The position numbers were made by a program, and so were the translations under genes. A DNA stretch of 64,000 nt from Pseudomonas sp. RIT288 (GTDB lineage: Bacteria > Pseudomonadota > Gammaproteobacteria > Pseudomonadales > Pseudomonadaceae). Of the stretch, positions 48,974 through 59,235 are shown piece by piece. The stretch's first letter is position 1. Every line of letters begins with the position of its first letter. Under the pieces are notes generated by a model, which saw only the letters and a list, made by a program, of their open reading frames with translations, had not been told where the DNA came from and searched no databases. Location: contig NZ_JFYN01000034.1 of NCBI RefSeq assembly GCF_000631985.1, forward strand, positions 310,001 through 374,000. The letters run 5' to 3'.

Positions 48974-49894
48974 TCAGGACTGACTGGTTGGCGTCGACGG
49001 GGTCGATGCAGCAGTCGGGGTGGCTACCGGAGTCGGTGCAGCGGCGGAGTTCGACGCGCTGGCCGGGGTTGCCGGGGTGGCAGGCTTGGCTGCTGGGGCA
49101 GCCGGCTTCGGCGCAGCGGCTTTCGGCGCGGCCGGTTTTTTCACTGCCGGTTTTTTCGCCGCAGCCGGTTTGGCCGCAGGTTTGGCAGCCGGTTTGGTAG
49201 CCGGTTTGGCGGCAGCGGTTTTCGCTGCTGGCTTGGCGGCGGGTTTTGCTGCGGGTTTGGCCGCAGGTTTCGCAGCAGCTTTGGCAGCAACCGGTTTGGC
49301 AGCAGCTTTGGCGGCCGGCTTGGCAGCGGCCGTTTTAGCAGCAGGCTTGGCGGTCGCGGTTTTCGCCGCAGGCTTGGCCGCAGCTTTGGCAGCTGGTTTC
49401 GCAGCCGCTTTAGCCAATGGCTTGGCGGCGGTTTTGGTTGCCGGTTTGGCTGCTGCGGTTTTCGCCGCGACCGGTTGGGTTTTCAGACCGGTGAGTTTCT
49501 CGATCTGCTTGGTCAGGGTTTCGACCTTGCTGTGCAGCGCTTTGACTTCATTGCGGCTAGGCACACCCAGGCGCGAAATCGCGCTGTTCAGGCGCTTGTC
49601 GAAAGCCCCTTCCAGCTCGTCCCACTTGCCCAGTGCGCGATCTTTCACGCCGCTGATACGCGACTTGGCCGAAGAAGCGGAATCCTTGGCGGCATCGACT
49701 TTCTTGCCGACTGCAGACTTGGTGAGCTTCTCGGCCTTCTCGCCGTCTTTGACCAATGTATCGAAGAGCTTGCTGCCGTCAGTGTCGATCTTCGAGTACA
49801 CGCCTAAACCAGCCAGCCAGATTTTGCGGGAGTAGTCTTCGACTTTCCCAATCCACGAGCTGCCTTCTTTATCGGTGTTCTTTTTACCAGCCAT
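48974..49894 (-). CDS. phaF: Phasin and nucleoid-binding protein PhaF
   Basis: A 306-residue granule protein. The N-terminal half (about 1-150) is a phasin domain with a coiled-coil and KIWLAGLGVYSKI near the start; it coats the PHA granule. The C-terminal half is a histone H1-like tail of AAKPAAK repeats, highly basic and low complexity, that binds DNA and distributes granules between daughter cells. The repeats are coding and in frame, not satellite DNA. It lies 10 bases downstream of phaI and shares the phasin N-terminal motif with it. Confidence 0.96.
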   Translation of the reverse strand: MAGKKNTDKEGSSWIGKVEDYSRKIWLAGLGVYSKIDTDGSKLFDTLVKDGEKAEKLTKSAVGKKVDAAKDSASSAKSRISGVKDRALGKWDELEGAFDKRLNSAISRLGVPSRNEVKALHSKVETLTKQIEKLTGLKTQPVAAKTAAAKPATKTAAKPLAKAAAKPAAKAAAKPAAKTATAKPAAKTAAAKPAAKAAAKPVAAKAAAKPAAKPAAKPAAKPAAKTAAAKPATKPAAKPAAKPAAAKKPAVKKPAAPKAAAPKPAAPAAKPATPATPASASNSAAAPTPVATPTAASTPSTPTSQS

Positions 49895-49904
49895 CCCGTT
49901 CTCC

Positions 49905-50327
49905 TTAAGATTTACGCGCGACGCGTTCGAGCAATGCCGTCAGCTCATCGAGCTTAGCAGAGAGTGTCTCAACGTCATGTTTAGACGGAATGCCGATACG
50001 ATTCAAGGCGCTTGCTACACGGGAGTCGAACGCCTTCTCGACCTTGTCGAGCTGAACTTCGACGCGACCTTTGAACGAGCTGACTTCACCCTTGACTTCA
50101 TCGATCTCGGCATTGGCGGCTTCGAGTTTTTCGGTGACGACTTTTTTGCCTTTCTTTTCAACAGTTTGACCAGCCTTGATCAACTCCTGAAAGTACTCGC
50201 TGCCCTCTTGGCCGACCTTGGCGTAGGCACCCAGGCCTGCCAGCCAGATCTTGCGGGCATAGGATTTGACGTCGCTCAGAGCAGAAGTCGAAACGTCGAT
50301 TTTTTTCTTCAGAATTACTTTGGCCAT
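49905..50327 (-). CDS. phaI: Phasin PhaI
   Basis: A 140-residue phasin, homologous to the N-terminal half of PhaF (ARKIWLAGLGAYAKVGQEG; RVEVQLDKVEKAFDSRV; LNRIGIPSKHDVE) but without the basic tail. It coats PHA granules. ATG 50327 begins MAKVILKKKI; an in-frame upstream extension of 20 codons is not conserved. A promoter with an inverted repeat lies at 50404-50446. First gene of the leftward phaI-phaF operon. Confidence 0.95.
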   Translation of the reverse strand: MAKVILKKKIDVSTSALSDVKSYARKIWLAGLGAYAKVGQEGSEYFQELIKAGQTVEKKGKKVVTEKLEAANAEIDEVKGEVSSFKGRVEVQLDKVEKAFDSRVASALNRIGIPSKHDVETLSAKLDELTALLERVARKS

Positions 50328-50403
50328 GGTGCACCTCACGCGCAGAAGGTTTGAGGAACTGCCCGCAAAGGTGTCGGGCTCAGGCACAAAGTAGGGAGAA
50401 AAA

Positions 50404-50446
50404 TTAGAAACGGCACCCTAACAACTGACATAAAAGAGGGGTGCCT
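50404..50446 (-). promoter_or_regulatory. Predicted phaI promoter with overlapping operator
   Basis: On the - strand ATGTCA (50432-50427), 17 bases, TCTAAT (50409-50404). An inverted repeat GGCACCC (50413-50419) / GGGTGCC (50440-50446) has one arm in the spacer and the other just upstream of the -35, as expected for a TetR-family site such as PhaD. Confidence 0.5.
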
Positions 50447-50452
50447 GAATGA

Positions 50453-50533
50453 AAAGATCGCAGCCTTCGGCAGCTCCTACAGGGACACACATTCCCATGT
50501 AGGAGCTGCCGAAGGCTGCGATCTTTTGATCTT
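50453..50533. repeat. REP dyad, family B
   Basis: AAAGATCGCAGCCTTCGGCA ... TGCCGAAGGCTGCGATCTTT between the PHA-system gene and the phaI promoter. Confidence 0.85.
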
Positions 50534-50808
50534 CAGACCAGCGCCTTGTCCAGCGCCTTCTCGATCTCGGCTTTGATCATGCCGCTCATGGCCGACATCA
50601 TGATGCCCAGTTCCACGTCAACGCGGATCGAATCGTCGGCCACATGCACCGCGCCTTTCACGCCCGAGCGCTTGAGATTCAGGGTGTCACCCGACCACTG
50701 CGGCTCCAGTCCATATTGATCGGAGAGTTTCTGCGCCAGCTTGTCGGCCTTCTCGCGGGCGGCTTCCTTGCCCAGGCTGTGGGCACGCTCAACACTGATT
50801 TTGGCCAT
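50533..50808 (-). CDS. Small PHA-system protein (PHA_gran_rgn family)
   Basis: A 91-residue protein beginning MAKISVERAHSLGKEAAREKADKLAQKLSD-like, followed by WSGDTLNLKRSGVKGAVHV and a helical C-terminus. It matches the putative polyhydroxyalkanoic acid system protein family found next to pha genes; the molecular role is unknown. ATG 50808 begins the conserved part, while the frame is open 36 codons further. A REP dyad adjoins its stop and separates it from the phaI promoter. Confidence 0.85.
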   Translation of the reverse strand: MAKISVERAHSLGKEAAREKADKLAQKLSDQYGLEPQWSGDTLNLKRSGVKGAVHVADDSIRVDVELGIMMSAMSGMIKAEIEKALDKALV

Positions 50809-50904
50809 CGAATGACTCCTGCTTGATGAATAGGTGACGGTAAATCTTGACCGCGTCTGCGGCAAATCGTCCCGAAGGTCGCCCATCTTACCTTTAGCCA
50901 TTCC

Positions 50905-50933
50905 AAGACAAAGCATGGCTTGGGGATTAGAAT
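50905..50933 (+). promoter_or_regulatory. Predicted promoter of ubiE
   Basis: AAGACA (50905-50910), 17 bases, TAGAAT (50928-50933), 30 bases before ubiE. A small palindrome GAATG-TCGCG-CATTC (50930-50944) overlaps the -10 and the start site. Confidence 0.55.
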
Positions 50934-50962
50934 GTCGCGCATTCTCTTTTGGTGACAGCGAT

Positions 50963-51733
50963 ATGACTGATCAGCGCAAAGGCAGCGATGCCGAACCCAC
51001 CACTCACTTCGGCTTCAAAAACGTTCCGGAAAGCCAGAAAGCGGAAAAAGTCGCTGAGGTGTTCCACTCCGTAGCCGCGAAGTACGACCTGATGAACGAC
51101 CTTCTGTCGGGCGGCATGCACCGTCTGTGGAAGCGTTTCGCGATCGAACTGTCCGGTGTGCGTGCAGGCAACCGCGTGCTCGACATCGCCGGCGGCACTG
51201 GCGACCTGACCAAGAAATTCTCGCACCTGGTTGGCCCGACCGGTCAGGTGGTCTTGGCCGACATCAACGAATCCATGCTCAAGGTTGGCCGTGACCGCCT
51301 GCTGGATCTGGGTGTGTCGGGCAACGTTGAATTCGTTCAGGCGGACGCGGAAAAACTGCCGTTCCCGGACAACCACTTCGACTGCGTGACCATCGCTTTC
51401 GGCCTGCGCAACGTGACGCACAAAGAAGATGCGCTGCGCTCGATGCTGCGCGTGCTCAAGCCCGGTGGCCGCCTGCTGGTGCTGGAGTTCTCCAAGCCGA
51501 CCAACGCGCTGATGTCCAAGGCCTACGACGCCTACTCGTTCGCCTTCATGCCGCTGATGGGCAAGCTGATCACCAATGATTCGGAAAGCTATCGCTACCT
51601 GGCCGAATCGATCCGCATGCACCCGAATCAGGAAACCCTGAAGTCGATGATGGTCGACGCCGGTTTCGACCGCGTGACCTATCACAACATGACCGCAGGC
51701 ATTGTCGCCCTGCACCGCGGCATCAAGCCCTGA
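50963..51733 (+). CDS. ubiE: Ubiquinone/menaquinone C-methyltransferase UbiE
   Basis: A 256-residue SAM-dependent enzyme of ubiquinone synthesis. The family signatures are [18 protein letters not shown] (UbiE motif 1), [15 protein letters not shown] (SAM motif I), and [17 protein letters not shown]. It methylates carbon 2 of the benzoquinol ring. ATG 50963 starts the conserved protein; the 43-codon upstream extension is not conserved and includes the promoter. ubiJ begins at the last base of its stop. Confidence 0.96.
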   Translation: MTDQRKGSDAEPTTHFGFKNVPESQKAEKVAEVFHSVAAKYDLMNDLLSGGMHRLWKRFAIELSGVRAGNRVLDIAGGTGDLTKKFSHLVGPTGQVVLADINESMLKVGRDRLLDLGVSGNVEFVQADAEKLPFPDNHFDCVTIAFGLRNVTHKEDALRSMLRVLKPGGRLLVLEFSKPTNALMSKAYDAYSFAFMPLMGKLITNDSESYRYLAESIRMHPNQETLKSMMVDAGFDRVTYHNMTAGIVALHRGIKP

Positions 51734-52356
51734 TGTTGCTCACCGGGCTGCTCGCCAGCGTCGAACTCGGCCTCAACCGGGTGCTGCGTCTCGACAGCAC
51801 GGCGCTGCCGCGGCTGGCGCATCTGACTGGCAAAGTGATTGCCGTCGATTGCCGCAGCCCGGCACTGCAACTGTTCATTCTGCCCAGCGATGAAGGTCTG
51901 ATGCTCGCCTCGCACTGGGAAACCGGCGTCGACTGTACCCTTCGCGCCCCGGCTTCAAGCCTGGTGAAACTGGCTGTGAGCAAAGACAAGACCGCGGTGC
52001 TGCACGCCCCGGAAGTCGAGCTCGACGGTGACAGCGGCGTGCTGCTGGAATTGGCCGGCGTGCTGCAGGACCTCGAGCTGGACTGGGAGTACGAACTCTC
52101 GCGCTGGCTCGGCCCGGTTGCCACGCAACTGATCGGCGGTCACCTGCGCAGCCGTGCACGCTGGTATCAACAAGGATTTGCCAGCCTCAACCAGAACCTC
52201 GCCGAATACCTCGCCGAAGAATCGCGCACCCTCGTCGGCCAGCGCGAAGCCGAAGCGCGGTTCAGCGAACTGGACCGGATCAAACTTGATCTGGAACGTC
52301 TCGAGGCGCGTTTCGAGCGCCTTTCCCGATCCCTCGACCCAAGCGATAACGCATGA
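51733..52356 (+). CDS. ubiJ: Ubiquinone biosynthesis accessory protein UbiJ
   Basis: A 207-residue protein with an SCP2 sterol-carrier-like domain (about 15-110) and a C-terminal coiled-coil ([20 protein letters not shown]). UbiJ holds hydrophobic ubiquinone intermediates in the Ubi metabolon with UbiK. It starts at the last base of the ubiE stop (TGATG) and overlaps ubiB as ATGA, so all three are coupled. Confidence 0.92.
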   Translation: MLLTGLLASVELGLNRVLRLDSTALPRLAHLTGKVIAVDCRSPALQLFILPSDEGLMLASHWETGVDCTLRAPASSLVKLAVSKDKTAVLHAPEVELDGDSGVLLELAGVLQDLELDWEYELSRWLGPVATQLIGGHLRSRARWYQQGFASLNQNLAEYLAEESRTLVGQREAEARFSELDRIKLDLERLEARFERLSRSLDPSDNA

Positions 52357-53957
52357 AGCTGCTTGCCGTCCGCCGTCTGTTGCGCATCCAGCGCGTCGTG
52401 ATCCGCTACCGCCTCGATGACCTGCTTTTCGACCTGCCGCTGCCTTGGTTTCTCCTGGCGCTGCGCTACGTGCTGCCGTGGCGCTGGTTGCCGCGCAAGC
52501 CGCTGGAGTTGAGCCGTGGCGCGCGTCTGCGTCTGGCGCTGCAGGATCTGGGGCCGATCTTCATCAAGTTCGGGCAGATTCTTTCAACCCGCCGCGATCT
52601 GCTGCCGGAAGACATCGCCGACGAGCTGATGCTGCTGCAGGACCGCGTGCCGCCGTTCGATTCGCAGCTGTCGATCAAGCTGATCGAAGAACAGCTGGGC
52701 AAGAAAATCAGCGAAGTGTTCAGCCGTTTCGACGTCGAACCGCTGGCCTCGGCCTCGGTGGCGCAGGTGCATGCCGCGCAGCTGAAAACCGGCGAAGAAG
52801 TGGTGGTCAAGGTGATCCGCCCGGGCCTGAAACCGGTGATCGCCCAGGATCTGGCGTGGCTGTTCATCCTTGCCCGCGCCGCCGAAAAGGTCTCCGCCGA
52901 CGCCCGCCTGCTGCACCCGGTGGACGTGGTGCAGGACTACGAAAAAACCATCTACGACGAACTCGACCTGCTGCGCGAGGCGGCCAACGCCAGCCAGTTG
53001 AAGCGCAACTTCGAAGGCTCTCCGCTGCTCTATGTGCCGCAAGTCTATTGGGACTGGTGCCGGCCGAAAGTGCTGGTGATGGAGCGCATCTACGGGATTC
53101 AGGTGACGGATCTGGCGACCCTCGCCGACCAGCGCACCGACATGAAAATGCTCGCCGAACGCGGCGTGGAGATCTTCTTCACCCAGGTGTTCCGCGACAG
53201 TTTCTTCCACGCCGACATGCACCCGGGCAACATCTTTGTCAGCACCGTCAACCCGTGGAGCCCGCAGTACATTGCGATCGACTGCGGCATCGTCGGCAGC
53301 CTGACCCCGGAAGACCAGGACTACCTGGCGCGCAACCTGTTCGCCTTCTTCAAGCGCGACTACCGCCGCGTGGCGCAGTTACACATTGATTCGGGCTGGG
53401 TGCCGGCGGAAACCAAGCTCAACGAGTTCGAAGCGGCGATCCGTACCGTGTGCGAACCGATCTTCGAAAAACCGTTAAAAGATATTTCATTTGGTCAGGT
53501 GCTGATGCGTCTGTTCCAGACCGCGCGACGCTTCAACATGGAAGTCCAGCCGCAACTGGTATTGCTGCAAAAGACCCTGTTGAACATCGAGGGCCTGGGC
53601 CGTCAGCTGTATCCGGATCTGGATCTGTGGAACACCGCGCAGCCGTTCCTCGAGCGCTGGATGCGCGAGCGCGTCAGCCCGAAAGCCTTGCTCGGCAACG
53701 TGCAGAGCCAGTTCGAGCAACTGCCGCACCTGGCCAACATGGCCCGCGATCTGCTCGAACGCATGTCGCAACCGCACGCCTACGATCCGCCGCCACCGTG
53801 GCACAAACGCAAGGACGACTGGTTCCTGCGCCTGCTCGGTTGCGCGCATCTGGCGGGTGGGGTGATCCTTGCCATCGGTGGCCCGCTTAACGAGTTGGGG
53901 CATTGGCCTGCGGGAATCATGGTGGCAGTCGGCTTGTATCTGGTCGTTCGCCGATAG
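52353..53957 (+). CDS. ubiB: Ubiquinone biosynthesis kinase-like protein UbiB
   Basis: A 534-residue ABC1/ADCK-family atypical kinase. The KxGQ motif is [11 protein letters not shown], the Ala-rich loop is [15 protein letters not shown], and the catalytic region is [13 protein letters not shown] with [11 protein letters not shown]. Two C-terminal membrane helices end the protein (about 495-533). It has ATPase activity that supports ubiquinone assembly at the membrane. It overlaps ubiJ by four bases; hisI follows after 80 bases. Confidence 0.95.
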   Translation: MKLLAVRRLLRIQRVVIRYRLDDLLFDLPLPWFLLALRYVLPWRWLPRKPLELSRGARLRLALQDLGPIFIKFGQILSTRRDLLPEDIADELMLLQDRVPPFDSQLSIKLIEEQLGKKISEVFSRFDVEPLASASVAQVHAAQLKTGEEVVVKVIRPGLKPVIAQDLAWLFILARAAEKVSADARLLHPVDVVQDYEKTIYDELDLLREAANASQLKRNFEGSPLLYVPQVYWDWCRPKVLVMERIYGIQVTDLATLADQRTDMKMLAERGVEIFFTQVFRDSFFHADMHPGNIFVSTVNPWSPQYIAIDCGIVGSLTPEDQDYLARNLFAFFKRDYRRVAQLHIDSGWVPAETKLNEFEAAIRTVCEPIFEKPLKDISFGQVLMRLFQTARRFNMEVQPQLVLLQKTLLNIEGLGRQLYPDLDLWNTAQPFLERWMRERVSPKALLGNVQSQFEQLPHLANMARDLLERMSQPHAYDPPPPWHKRKDDWFLRLLGCAHLAGGVILAIGGPLNELGHWPAGIMVAVGLYLVVRR

Positions 53958-54037
53958 CCAGTTCGCTGATCGGCTGGCACACTGTTTCAACGCCTGAACC
54001 TGACTATTGAAGTGCGGGTTCGCTGTCGGAGTCGAAG

Positions 54038-54439
54038 ATGAAAAACTGGCTGGACGAGATCAAGTGGGACGCTGACGGCCTGGTGCCGGCGATTGCCCAG
54101 GATCACAAGACCGGACGCGTGCTGATGATGGCCTGGATGAACCGCGAAGCGCTGGAGCTGACCGCCGCGGAAAACCGTGCAATCTACTGGTCACGTTCCC
54201 GTGGCAAGCTGTGGCGCAAGGGCGAAGAGTCCGGCCACGTACAGACCCTGCATGAAATGCGCCTGGACTGTGACGCCGACGTGATCATCCTGATGGTCGA
54301 ACAGATCGGCGACATCGCTTGCCATACCGGCCGTCAAAGCTGCTTTTACCGCGTCTATGAAAACGGCGACTGGAAAACAGTCGACCCGGTTCTGAAAGAC
54401 CCGCACGCCATCTATTCCGCAGGACACAAACATGAGTGA
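54038..54439 (+). CDS. hisI: Phosphoribosyl-AMP cyclohydrolase
   Basis: A 133-residue single-domain enzyme of histidine synthesis (third step). It has the metal-binding segments [12 protein letters not shown] and [10 protein letters not shown], with [16 protein letters not shown] as the substrate loop. It is separate from hisE here, not fused as in E. coli. The last 8 bases overlap hisE. Confidence 0.96.
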   Translation: MKNWLDEIKWDADGLVPAIAQDHKTGRVLMMAWMNREALELTAAENRAIYWSRSRGKLWRKGEESGHVQTLHEMRLDCDADVIILMVEQIGDIACHTGRQSCFYRVYENGDWKTVDPVLKDPHAIYSAGHKHE

Positions 54440-54764
54440 CACCCTGACCCGTCTGGCCGAGGTGCTCGAAGAGCGCAAAGGTGCCGCAGCCGACAGCTCA
54501 TATGTGGCTAGTCTGTATCACAAGGGCCTGAACAAGATTCTGGAGAAAGTCGGCGAAGAGTCGGTCGAAACCATTATTGCCGCCAAGGACGCCGCCATCA
54601 GCGGTGACTGCAGCGATGTGATCTACGAGACTGCCGACCTGTGGTTCCACAGCATGGTCATGCTCGCCCAACTGGGGCAGCATCCGCAGGCCGTACTGGA
54701 TGAACTGGATCGTCGCTTCGGTCTGTCCGGACACGTCGAGAAAGCCTCGCGTCCGTCCGCCTGA
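54432..54764 (+). CDS. hisE: Phosphoribosyl-ATP pyrophosphatase
   Basis: A 110-residue all-alpha MazG-fold enzyme that removes pyrophosphate from PR-ATP (second step of histidine synthesis). Its core is [19 protein letters not shown] with the metal-binding acidic residues EE..E, followed by [14 protein letters not shown]. It overlaps hisI by 8 bases, so the two successive enzymes are coupled. tatA follows 25 bases later. Confidence 0.96.
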   Translation: MSDTLTRLAEVLEERKGAAADSSYVASLYHKGLNKILEKVGEESVETIIAAKDAAISGDCSDVIYETADLWFHSMVMLAQLGQHPQAVLDELDRRFGLSGHVEKASRPSA

Positions 54765-54789
54765 ACAATTTTTAGAGAGGAACAGCAAC

Positions 54790-55071
54790 ATGGGCATTTT
54801 TGACTGGAAACACTGGATCGTCATTCTGGTAGTCGTGGTGCTGGTGTTCGGCACCAAGAAACTGAAAAACCTCGGCACCGACGTCGGCGAGTCGATCAAG
54901 GGCTTTCGCAAAGCCATGAACGATGACGAAAAGCCGGCCGCCGATCCGACCGTAACACCTGCGCAGCCGGTACCACCGGTGCAGCCGCAAGCCACCGCTC
55001 AGGCCAACCCGCCGCACACCATCGACGTGCAGGCGCAGAAAGTCGAAGAGCCGATCCGCAAAGACGTGTGA
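54790..55071 (+). CDS. tatA: Twin-arginine translocase subunit TatA
   Basis: A 93-residue protein. One N-terminal helix ([17 protein letters not shown]) is followed by the amphipathic helix ([16 protein letters not shown]) and a Pro-rich tail. It forms the translocation pore for folded proteins. ATG 54790 has GAGAGG nine bases upstream; the open frame extends further without homology. First of tatABC. Confidence 0.96.
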   Translation: MGIFDWKHWIVILVVVVLVFGTKKLKNLGTDVGESIKGFRKAMNDDEKPAADPTVTPAQPVPPVQPQATAQANPPHTIDVQAQKVEEPIRKDV

Positions 55072-55081
55072 GCACTGACTA

Positions 55082-55546
55082 ATGTTTGGTATCAGCTTCT
55101 CTGAACTGCTGCTCGTCGGCCTCGTCGCCCTGCTGGTGCTGGGCCCCGAGCGTCTGCCGGGCGCTGCGCGCACCGCCGGCCTTTGGGTCGGCCGGCTGAA
55201 GCGCAGCTTCAACGCGATCAAACAGGAAGTTGAACGTGAAATCGGTGCCGACGAGATTCGTCGGCAACTGCACAACGAGCACATCTTGTCGCTGGAGCAG
55301 GAGGCGCGGAAGATTTTCACGCCGGTTCAGCAGGAGCCAACGCCGGTTGAGCATGTGGGTGAGCAGACGATTCATGCGCCAGCCGCGCCCGCTGTAACAG
55401 CTCCGACACCTGCACCTGCCGCCGCTGTAGCGCCGCCAGCCCCCGTGTCGGCGGCTACAGAAGCCTCGGTTGAACACGTATCTCAAACCGCCGCGCCGAT
55501 CACACCAGCGCCTCACGACACCACTCTGCCGCCGCGAGCCCCATGA
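55082..55546 (+). CDS. tatB: Twin-arginine translocase subunit TatB
   Basis: A 154-residue protein. The N-terminus [26 protein letters not shown] is the conserved TatB helix with the Glu and Pro residues; an amphipathic helix and a long Ala/Pro-rich tail follow. With TatC it recognises twin-arginine signal peptides. It lies 10 bases after tatA and overlaps tatC as ATGA. Confidence 0.95.
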   Translation: MFGISFSELLLVGLVALLVLGPERLPGAARTAGLWVGRLKRSFNAIKQEVEREIGADEIRRQLHNEHILSLEQEARKIFTPVQQEPTPVEHVGEQTIHAPAAPAVTAPTPAPAAAVAPPAPVSAATEASVEHVSQTAAPITPAPHDTTLPPRAP

Positions 55547-56334
55547 GCGATCTCCCCGAAAACGACCAGCACATGCCGCTGGTTTCGCACCTCACCGAGT
55601 TGCGTACCCGCCTGCTGCGTTGCGTGGCGGCGATCTTCATCATCTTCGCCGGGTTGTTCGCCTTCACCCAGCAGATCTACACCTTCGTCTCGACGCCGCT
55701 GCGCCAGTACCTGCCGGTCGGCGCGACGATGATTGCCACTGATGTGTCGTCGCCGTTCCTGACGCCGCTGAAGCTGACGATGATGGTCTCGCTGTTCCTC
55801 GCGATCCCGGTGATCCTGCATCAGATCTGGGGCTTCATCGCGCCGGGCCTGTACAAGCATGAGAAGCGCATCGCGGTGCCGCTGCTGGTGTCGAGCATCC
55901 TGCTGTTCTACACCGGCATGGCGTTCGCCTATTACTTCGTGTTCCCGCTGATCTTCAAGTTCTTCGCCGCCGCCACCCCGGCCGGCGTGGAAATGATGAC
56001 CGACATCGCCAGCTACCTCGACTTCGTGATGACGCTGTTCTTCGCCTTCGGCGTGGCGTTCGAAATCCCGGTGGCCGTGGTGCTGCTGGTGTGGATCGGC
56101 GTGGTCGACGTCGCCTACCTGAAGAAAATCCGCCCGTACGTGATCATCGGCTGCTTCGTGGTCGGCATGATCCTCACCCCGCCGGACATCTTCTCGCAGA
56201 CCCTGCTGGCGGTACCGATGTGGATGCTGTTTGAAATCGGCATTCTGTTCGGCGGCCTGATCAGCAAGCGCGAACGTCCGGACGAAACGCCGGCCGACGA
56301 TCACAACGACCAGCCGCCAGCGACCCAGGCATGA
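55543..56334 (+). CDS. tatC: Twin-arginine translocase subunit TatC
   Basis: A 263-residue protein with six membrane helices. It has the conserved [11 protein letters not shown] start (Glu in the signal-binding site), the [15 protein letters not shown] loop, and FGVAFEIPV. It binds the twin-arginine signal. It overlaps both neighbours by four bases. Confidence 0.96.
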   Translation: MSDLPENDQHMPLVSHLTELRTRLLRCVAAIFIIFAGLFAFTQQIYTFVSTPLRQYLPVGATMIATDVSSPFLTPLKLTMMVSLFLAIPVILHQIWGFIAPGLYKHEKRIAVPLLVSSILLFYTGMAFAYYFVFPLIFKFFAAATPAGVEMMTDIASYLDFVMTLFFAFGVAFEIPVAVVLLVWIGVVDVAYLKKIRPYVIIGCFVVGMILTPPDIFSQTLLAVPMWMLFEIGILFGGLISKRERPDETPADDHNDQPPATQA

Positions 56335-57038
56335 ACCTGCTGTTGCTCGAAGAGGCCGACTTTATCGCGGTCGACCGCGTCGTGCTGCGTGACCGGCGCC
56401 TGACCCACATGCAGGAGGTTCACCGCTCGGAAGTCGGTGACAGCCTGCGCGTGGGGCGGATCAATGGCTTGATGGGCTCGGCTGAGCTGCTGCGCCTTGA
56501 GGCCGGCGAGGCGGAATTGCGCGTCAGCCTCGATCAACCGCCACCGGCCAAGCTGCCGCTGACTCTGGTACTGGCCTTGCCACGGCCGAAAATGCTGCGA
56601 CGGGTGTTCCAGACCGTGGCGACCATGGGCGTGTCGAAGGTGATTCTGCTCAACAGCTACCGCGTCGAAAAAAGCTTCTGGCAGACGCCGTTTCTGGAGC
56701 CGGAAGCGATCCGCGAGAATCTGATCCTCGGCCTCGAACAGGCCCGCGATACCGTGCTGCCGGAAGTCATCATCGAGAAGCGCTTCAAACCGTTCGTCGA
56801 AGACCGCCTGCCGGCGATCAGCGAAGGCACCCTCGGCCTGGTTGGCCATCCCGGCAATTACCCGCCATGCCCACGGGCAGTAAGCGAACCGGTAACGCTG
56901 GCGATCGGCCCCGAGGGCGGCTGGATCCCCTACGAAATCGATCTGTTGGGCAAGTCCGGCCTGCAACCGGTGCAACTGGGCGAACGCATCCTGCGCGTCG
57001 AAACCGCCGTCACCGCACTGCTCGCCCGCCTGTTCTGA
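56331..57038 (+). CDS. rsmE: 16S rRNA m3U1498 methyltransferase RsmE
   Basis: A 235-residue SPOUT-family enzyme. The N-terminal PUA-like domain ([17 protein letters not shown]) precedes the knotted SAM-binding domain with [16 protein letters not shown] and [19 protein letters not shown]. It methylates U1498 of 16S rRNA. The start overlaps tatC as ATGA. A family B REP dyad follows within 15 bases of the stop. Confidence 0.95.
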   Translation: MNLLLLEEADFIAVDRVVLRDRRLTHMQEVHRSEVGDSLRVGRINGLMGSAELLRLEAGEAELRVSLDQPPPAKLPLTLVLALPRPKMLRRVFQTVATMGVSKVILLNSYRVEKSFWQTPFLEPEAIRENLILGLEQARDTVLPEVIIEKRFKPFVEDRLPAISEGTLGLVGHPGNYPPCPRAVSEPVTLAIGPEGGWIPYEIDLLGKSGLQPVQLGERILRVETAVTALLARLF

Positions 57039-57050
57039 CATACCACTCCC

Positions 57051-57134
57051 CTGTAGGAGCTGCCGCAGGCTGCGATTTGATTTTGTTTTTTAACAGCAAG
57101 ATCAAAAGATCGCAGCCTGCGGCAGCTCCTGCAG
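57051..57134. repeat. REP dyad, family B, reversed arm order
   Basis: TGTAGGAGCTGCCGCAGGCT first, inverted at the right, after rsmE. Confidence 0.85.
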
Positions 57135-57227
57135 AGGGGCGGTGTCGGACAAATCGGTTACAGATTGCCATCACCCAGCCGATACAGTCCCCATAAGTCC
57201 AATTAGTGGTCTGAGGGGAGTCGTCGC

Positions 57228-59144
57228 ATGTACCGTTGGTTAGCCGAGAATCTTGGGAACGTCAGCGTCAAACGCAAGCTGGGCATTGGTTTCGGCCTGG
57301 TGCTGTTGCTCACCCTGCTGATTACCTTTACCGGTTGGACCGGCATGGGCGGCATCATCAGCCGTGGCGACAAGCTCGGCTTCATCTCCAGCCTCAATGA
57401 GCTGACCAAGGACCTGCGCCTGGCGCGCATGGACTACGACATGCGTCGCGGCGAGCAGGGACCGGGCGCCGTCAATGAATTGCTGGCCAAACTCGAAAGC
57501 GGTCTGCAATCGGCGCGCAGCATGATCGAACAACCCGCCGATGCAGCGATGGTCGACCAGCAACTGGCGGCCGTAGCCGAGTACAAGCGCGCGTTTGGGG
57601 AAATGACCCAAGCCACCGTGCAACGTGAGGACGCTCGCAACAAGCTGGGTGCAAACGCGGACAATGCCGTGGCCAAGGTCAGCGAAGTCGAAAATGCACT
57701 GCTGCAGGGTGACAGCGTCGCGCAGTTCAACGCCGTGATTGAGATGAGCAAACTGCTGCAGCAAGCGCGCTATCAGGTACGCGGTTACACCTACAGCGGT
57801 AAGGCCGAGGCCGAACAACCGGCGCTGAAGGCTATCGATAATGCGCTGAAAAACCTCGAAAGCCTGCCGGCTCGGGTACCGGAACAGCACATCGCCAACC
57901 TGCAACAAGCCACAGATTCGCTCAAGGCCTACCGCGCCGCAGTCAGCCAATTCCGTGACTCACAGGTGAAGAACGCCGCAGCGCTCGCGAGTATGGCGGC
58001 GCAGGGCGACATTTTGATCGCCGTCAGCAAGAAGCTCACTGAATCGCAGACTGTGGTTCGGGACACTGACGCCGCACGCGCCAAGAACTTGCTGCTGATC
58101 GCCACCTCGCTGGCCTTGGCCTTCGGCCTGCTGGCAGCCTGGGCGATCACCCGGCAGATCATCATTCCGCTGAACCAGACCCTGAAAGTCGCTGAACAAG
58201 TGGCCGCCGGCGATCTGACCCACAACCTGGTGTCGCAGCGTCGCGACGAACTCGGCCAGTTGCAACGTTCGATGCAGAGCATGACCCAAGGCCTGCGCGA
58301 GTTGATCGGTGGCATCAGCGACGGCGTCACGCAGATCGCCAGCGCCGCCGAAGAGCTGTCGGCGGTGACCGAGCAGACCAGCGCCGGGGTCAACAATCAG
58401 AAGATCGAGACCGATCAGGTCGCCACCGCCATGAACGAAATGGCCGCCACCGTGCAGGAAGTCGCGCGCAACGCCGAGGAGGCTTCCGAAGCCGCCGTGG
58501 CCGCCGACCAGCAGGCCCGCGAAGGCGACAAGGTGGTCGGTGAAGCCATCGCGCAGATTGAGCGTCTGGCAGCTGAGGTGGGTCATTCGACCGAAGCCAT
58601 GGGCGAACTCAAGCGTGAAAGCGACAAGATCGGCAGCGTGCTCGACGTGATCAAGTCCGTGGCCCAGCAAACCAACCTGCTGGCGCTGAACGCCGCGATC
58701 GAAGCGGCGCGTGCCGGTGAGGCCGGGCGTGGTTTTGCGGTGGTTGCCGATGAAGTGCGCAGCCTCGCCCAGCGCACGCAGAAGTCCACCGAAGAGATCG
58801 AAGAGCTGATCGTCGGCCTGCAGAACGGCACCCAGCAGGTGGCAACGATCATGGACAACAGCCGCAGCCTGACCGACAGCAGCGTCGAACTGACCCGCCG
58901 TGCCGGTGGTTCGCTGGAAAGCATCACCCGCACCGTGTCGGCGATTCAGGCGATGAACCAGCAGATCGCCGCAGCGGCCGAGCAGCAGAGCGCCGTGGCT
59001 GAAGAGATCAACCGTAGCGTGCTGAATGTGCGGGATGTGTCGGATCAGACGTCGGCGGCGAGTGAAGAGACCGCGGCTTCCAGCGTTGAGTTGGCGCGGT
59101 TGGGGACGCATCTGCAGACGCTGGTGGGGCGGTTCAAGGTCTAA
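57228..59144 (+). CDS. Methyl-accepting chemotaxis protein, HBM-type sensor
   Basis: A 638-residue chemoreceptor. TM1 is at about 17-37, followed by a long helical periplasmic ligand domain (about 40-285) of the size and helical character of the HBM (helical bimodular) class. TM2 is at about 287-307, then a HAMP domain and a signalling domain whose hairpin tip is [19 protein letters not shown]. From position it corresponds to P. aeruginosa PA5072 (McpK, reported to bind 2-oxoglutarate); HBM receptors often bind organic acids. Ligand assignment here is inference. Confidence 0.85.
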   Translation: MYRWLAENLGNVSVKRKLGIGFGLVLLLTLLITFTGWTGMGGIISRGDKLGFISSLNELTKDLRLARMDYDMRRGEQGPGAVNELLAKLESGLQSARSMIEQPADAAMVDQQLAAVAEYKRAFGEMTQATVQREDARNKLGANADNAVAKVSEVENALLQGDSVAQFNAVIEMSKLLQQARYQVRGYTYSGKAEAEQPALKAIDNALKNLESLPARVPEQHIANLQQATDSLKAYRAAVSQFRDSQVKNAAALASMAAQGDILIAVSKKLTESQTVVRDTDAARAKNLLLIATSLALAFGLLAAWAITRQIIIPLNQTLKVAEQVAAGDLTHNLVSQRRDELGQLQRSMQSMTQGLRELIGGISDGVTQIASAAEELSAVTEQTSAGVNNQKIETDQVATAMNEMAATVQEVARNAEEASEAAVAADQQAREGDKVVGEAIAQIERLAAEVGHSTEAMGELKRESDKIGSVLDVIKSVAQQTNLLALNAAIEAARAGEAGRGFAVVADEVRSLAQRTQKSTEEIEELIVGLQNGTQQVATIMDNSRSLTDSSVELTRRAGGSLESITRTVSAIQAMNQQIAAAAEQQSAVAEEINRSVLNVRDVSDQTSAASEETAASSVELARLGTHLQTLVGRFKV

Positions 59145-59152
59145 GCATCACA

Positions 59153-59234
59153 GCAAAAGATCGCAGCTTTCGGCAGCTCCTACAGGTGTACACATAACTC
59201 TGTAGGAGCTGCCGAAGGCTGCGATCTTTTTTGC
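59153..59234. repeat. REP dyad, family B
   Basis: AAAGATCGCAGCTTTCGGCA ... TGCCGAAGGCTGCGATCTTT between the convergent chemoreceptor and ABC ATPase genes; no separate terminator is seen there. Confidence 0.85.
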
Positions 59235-59235
59235 T

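Noticed and set aside
49180-49480. Dense AAKP-type tandem repeats that resemble a satellite or CRISPR-like array
   Set aside because: They are in-frame codons of the basic tail of PhaF, variable at synonymous positions, with no spacer structure.
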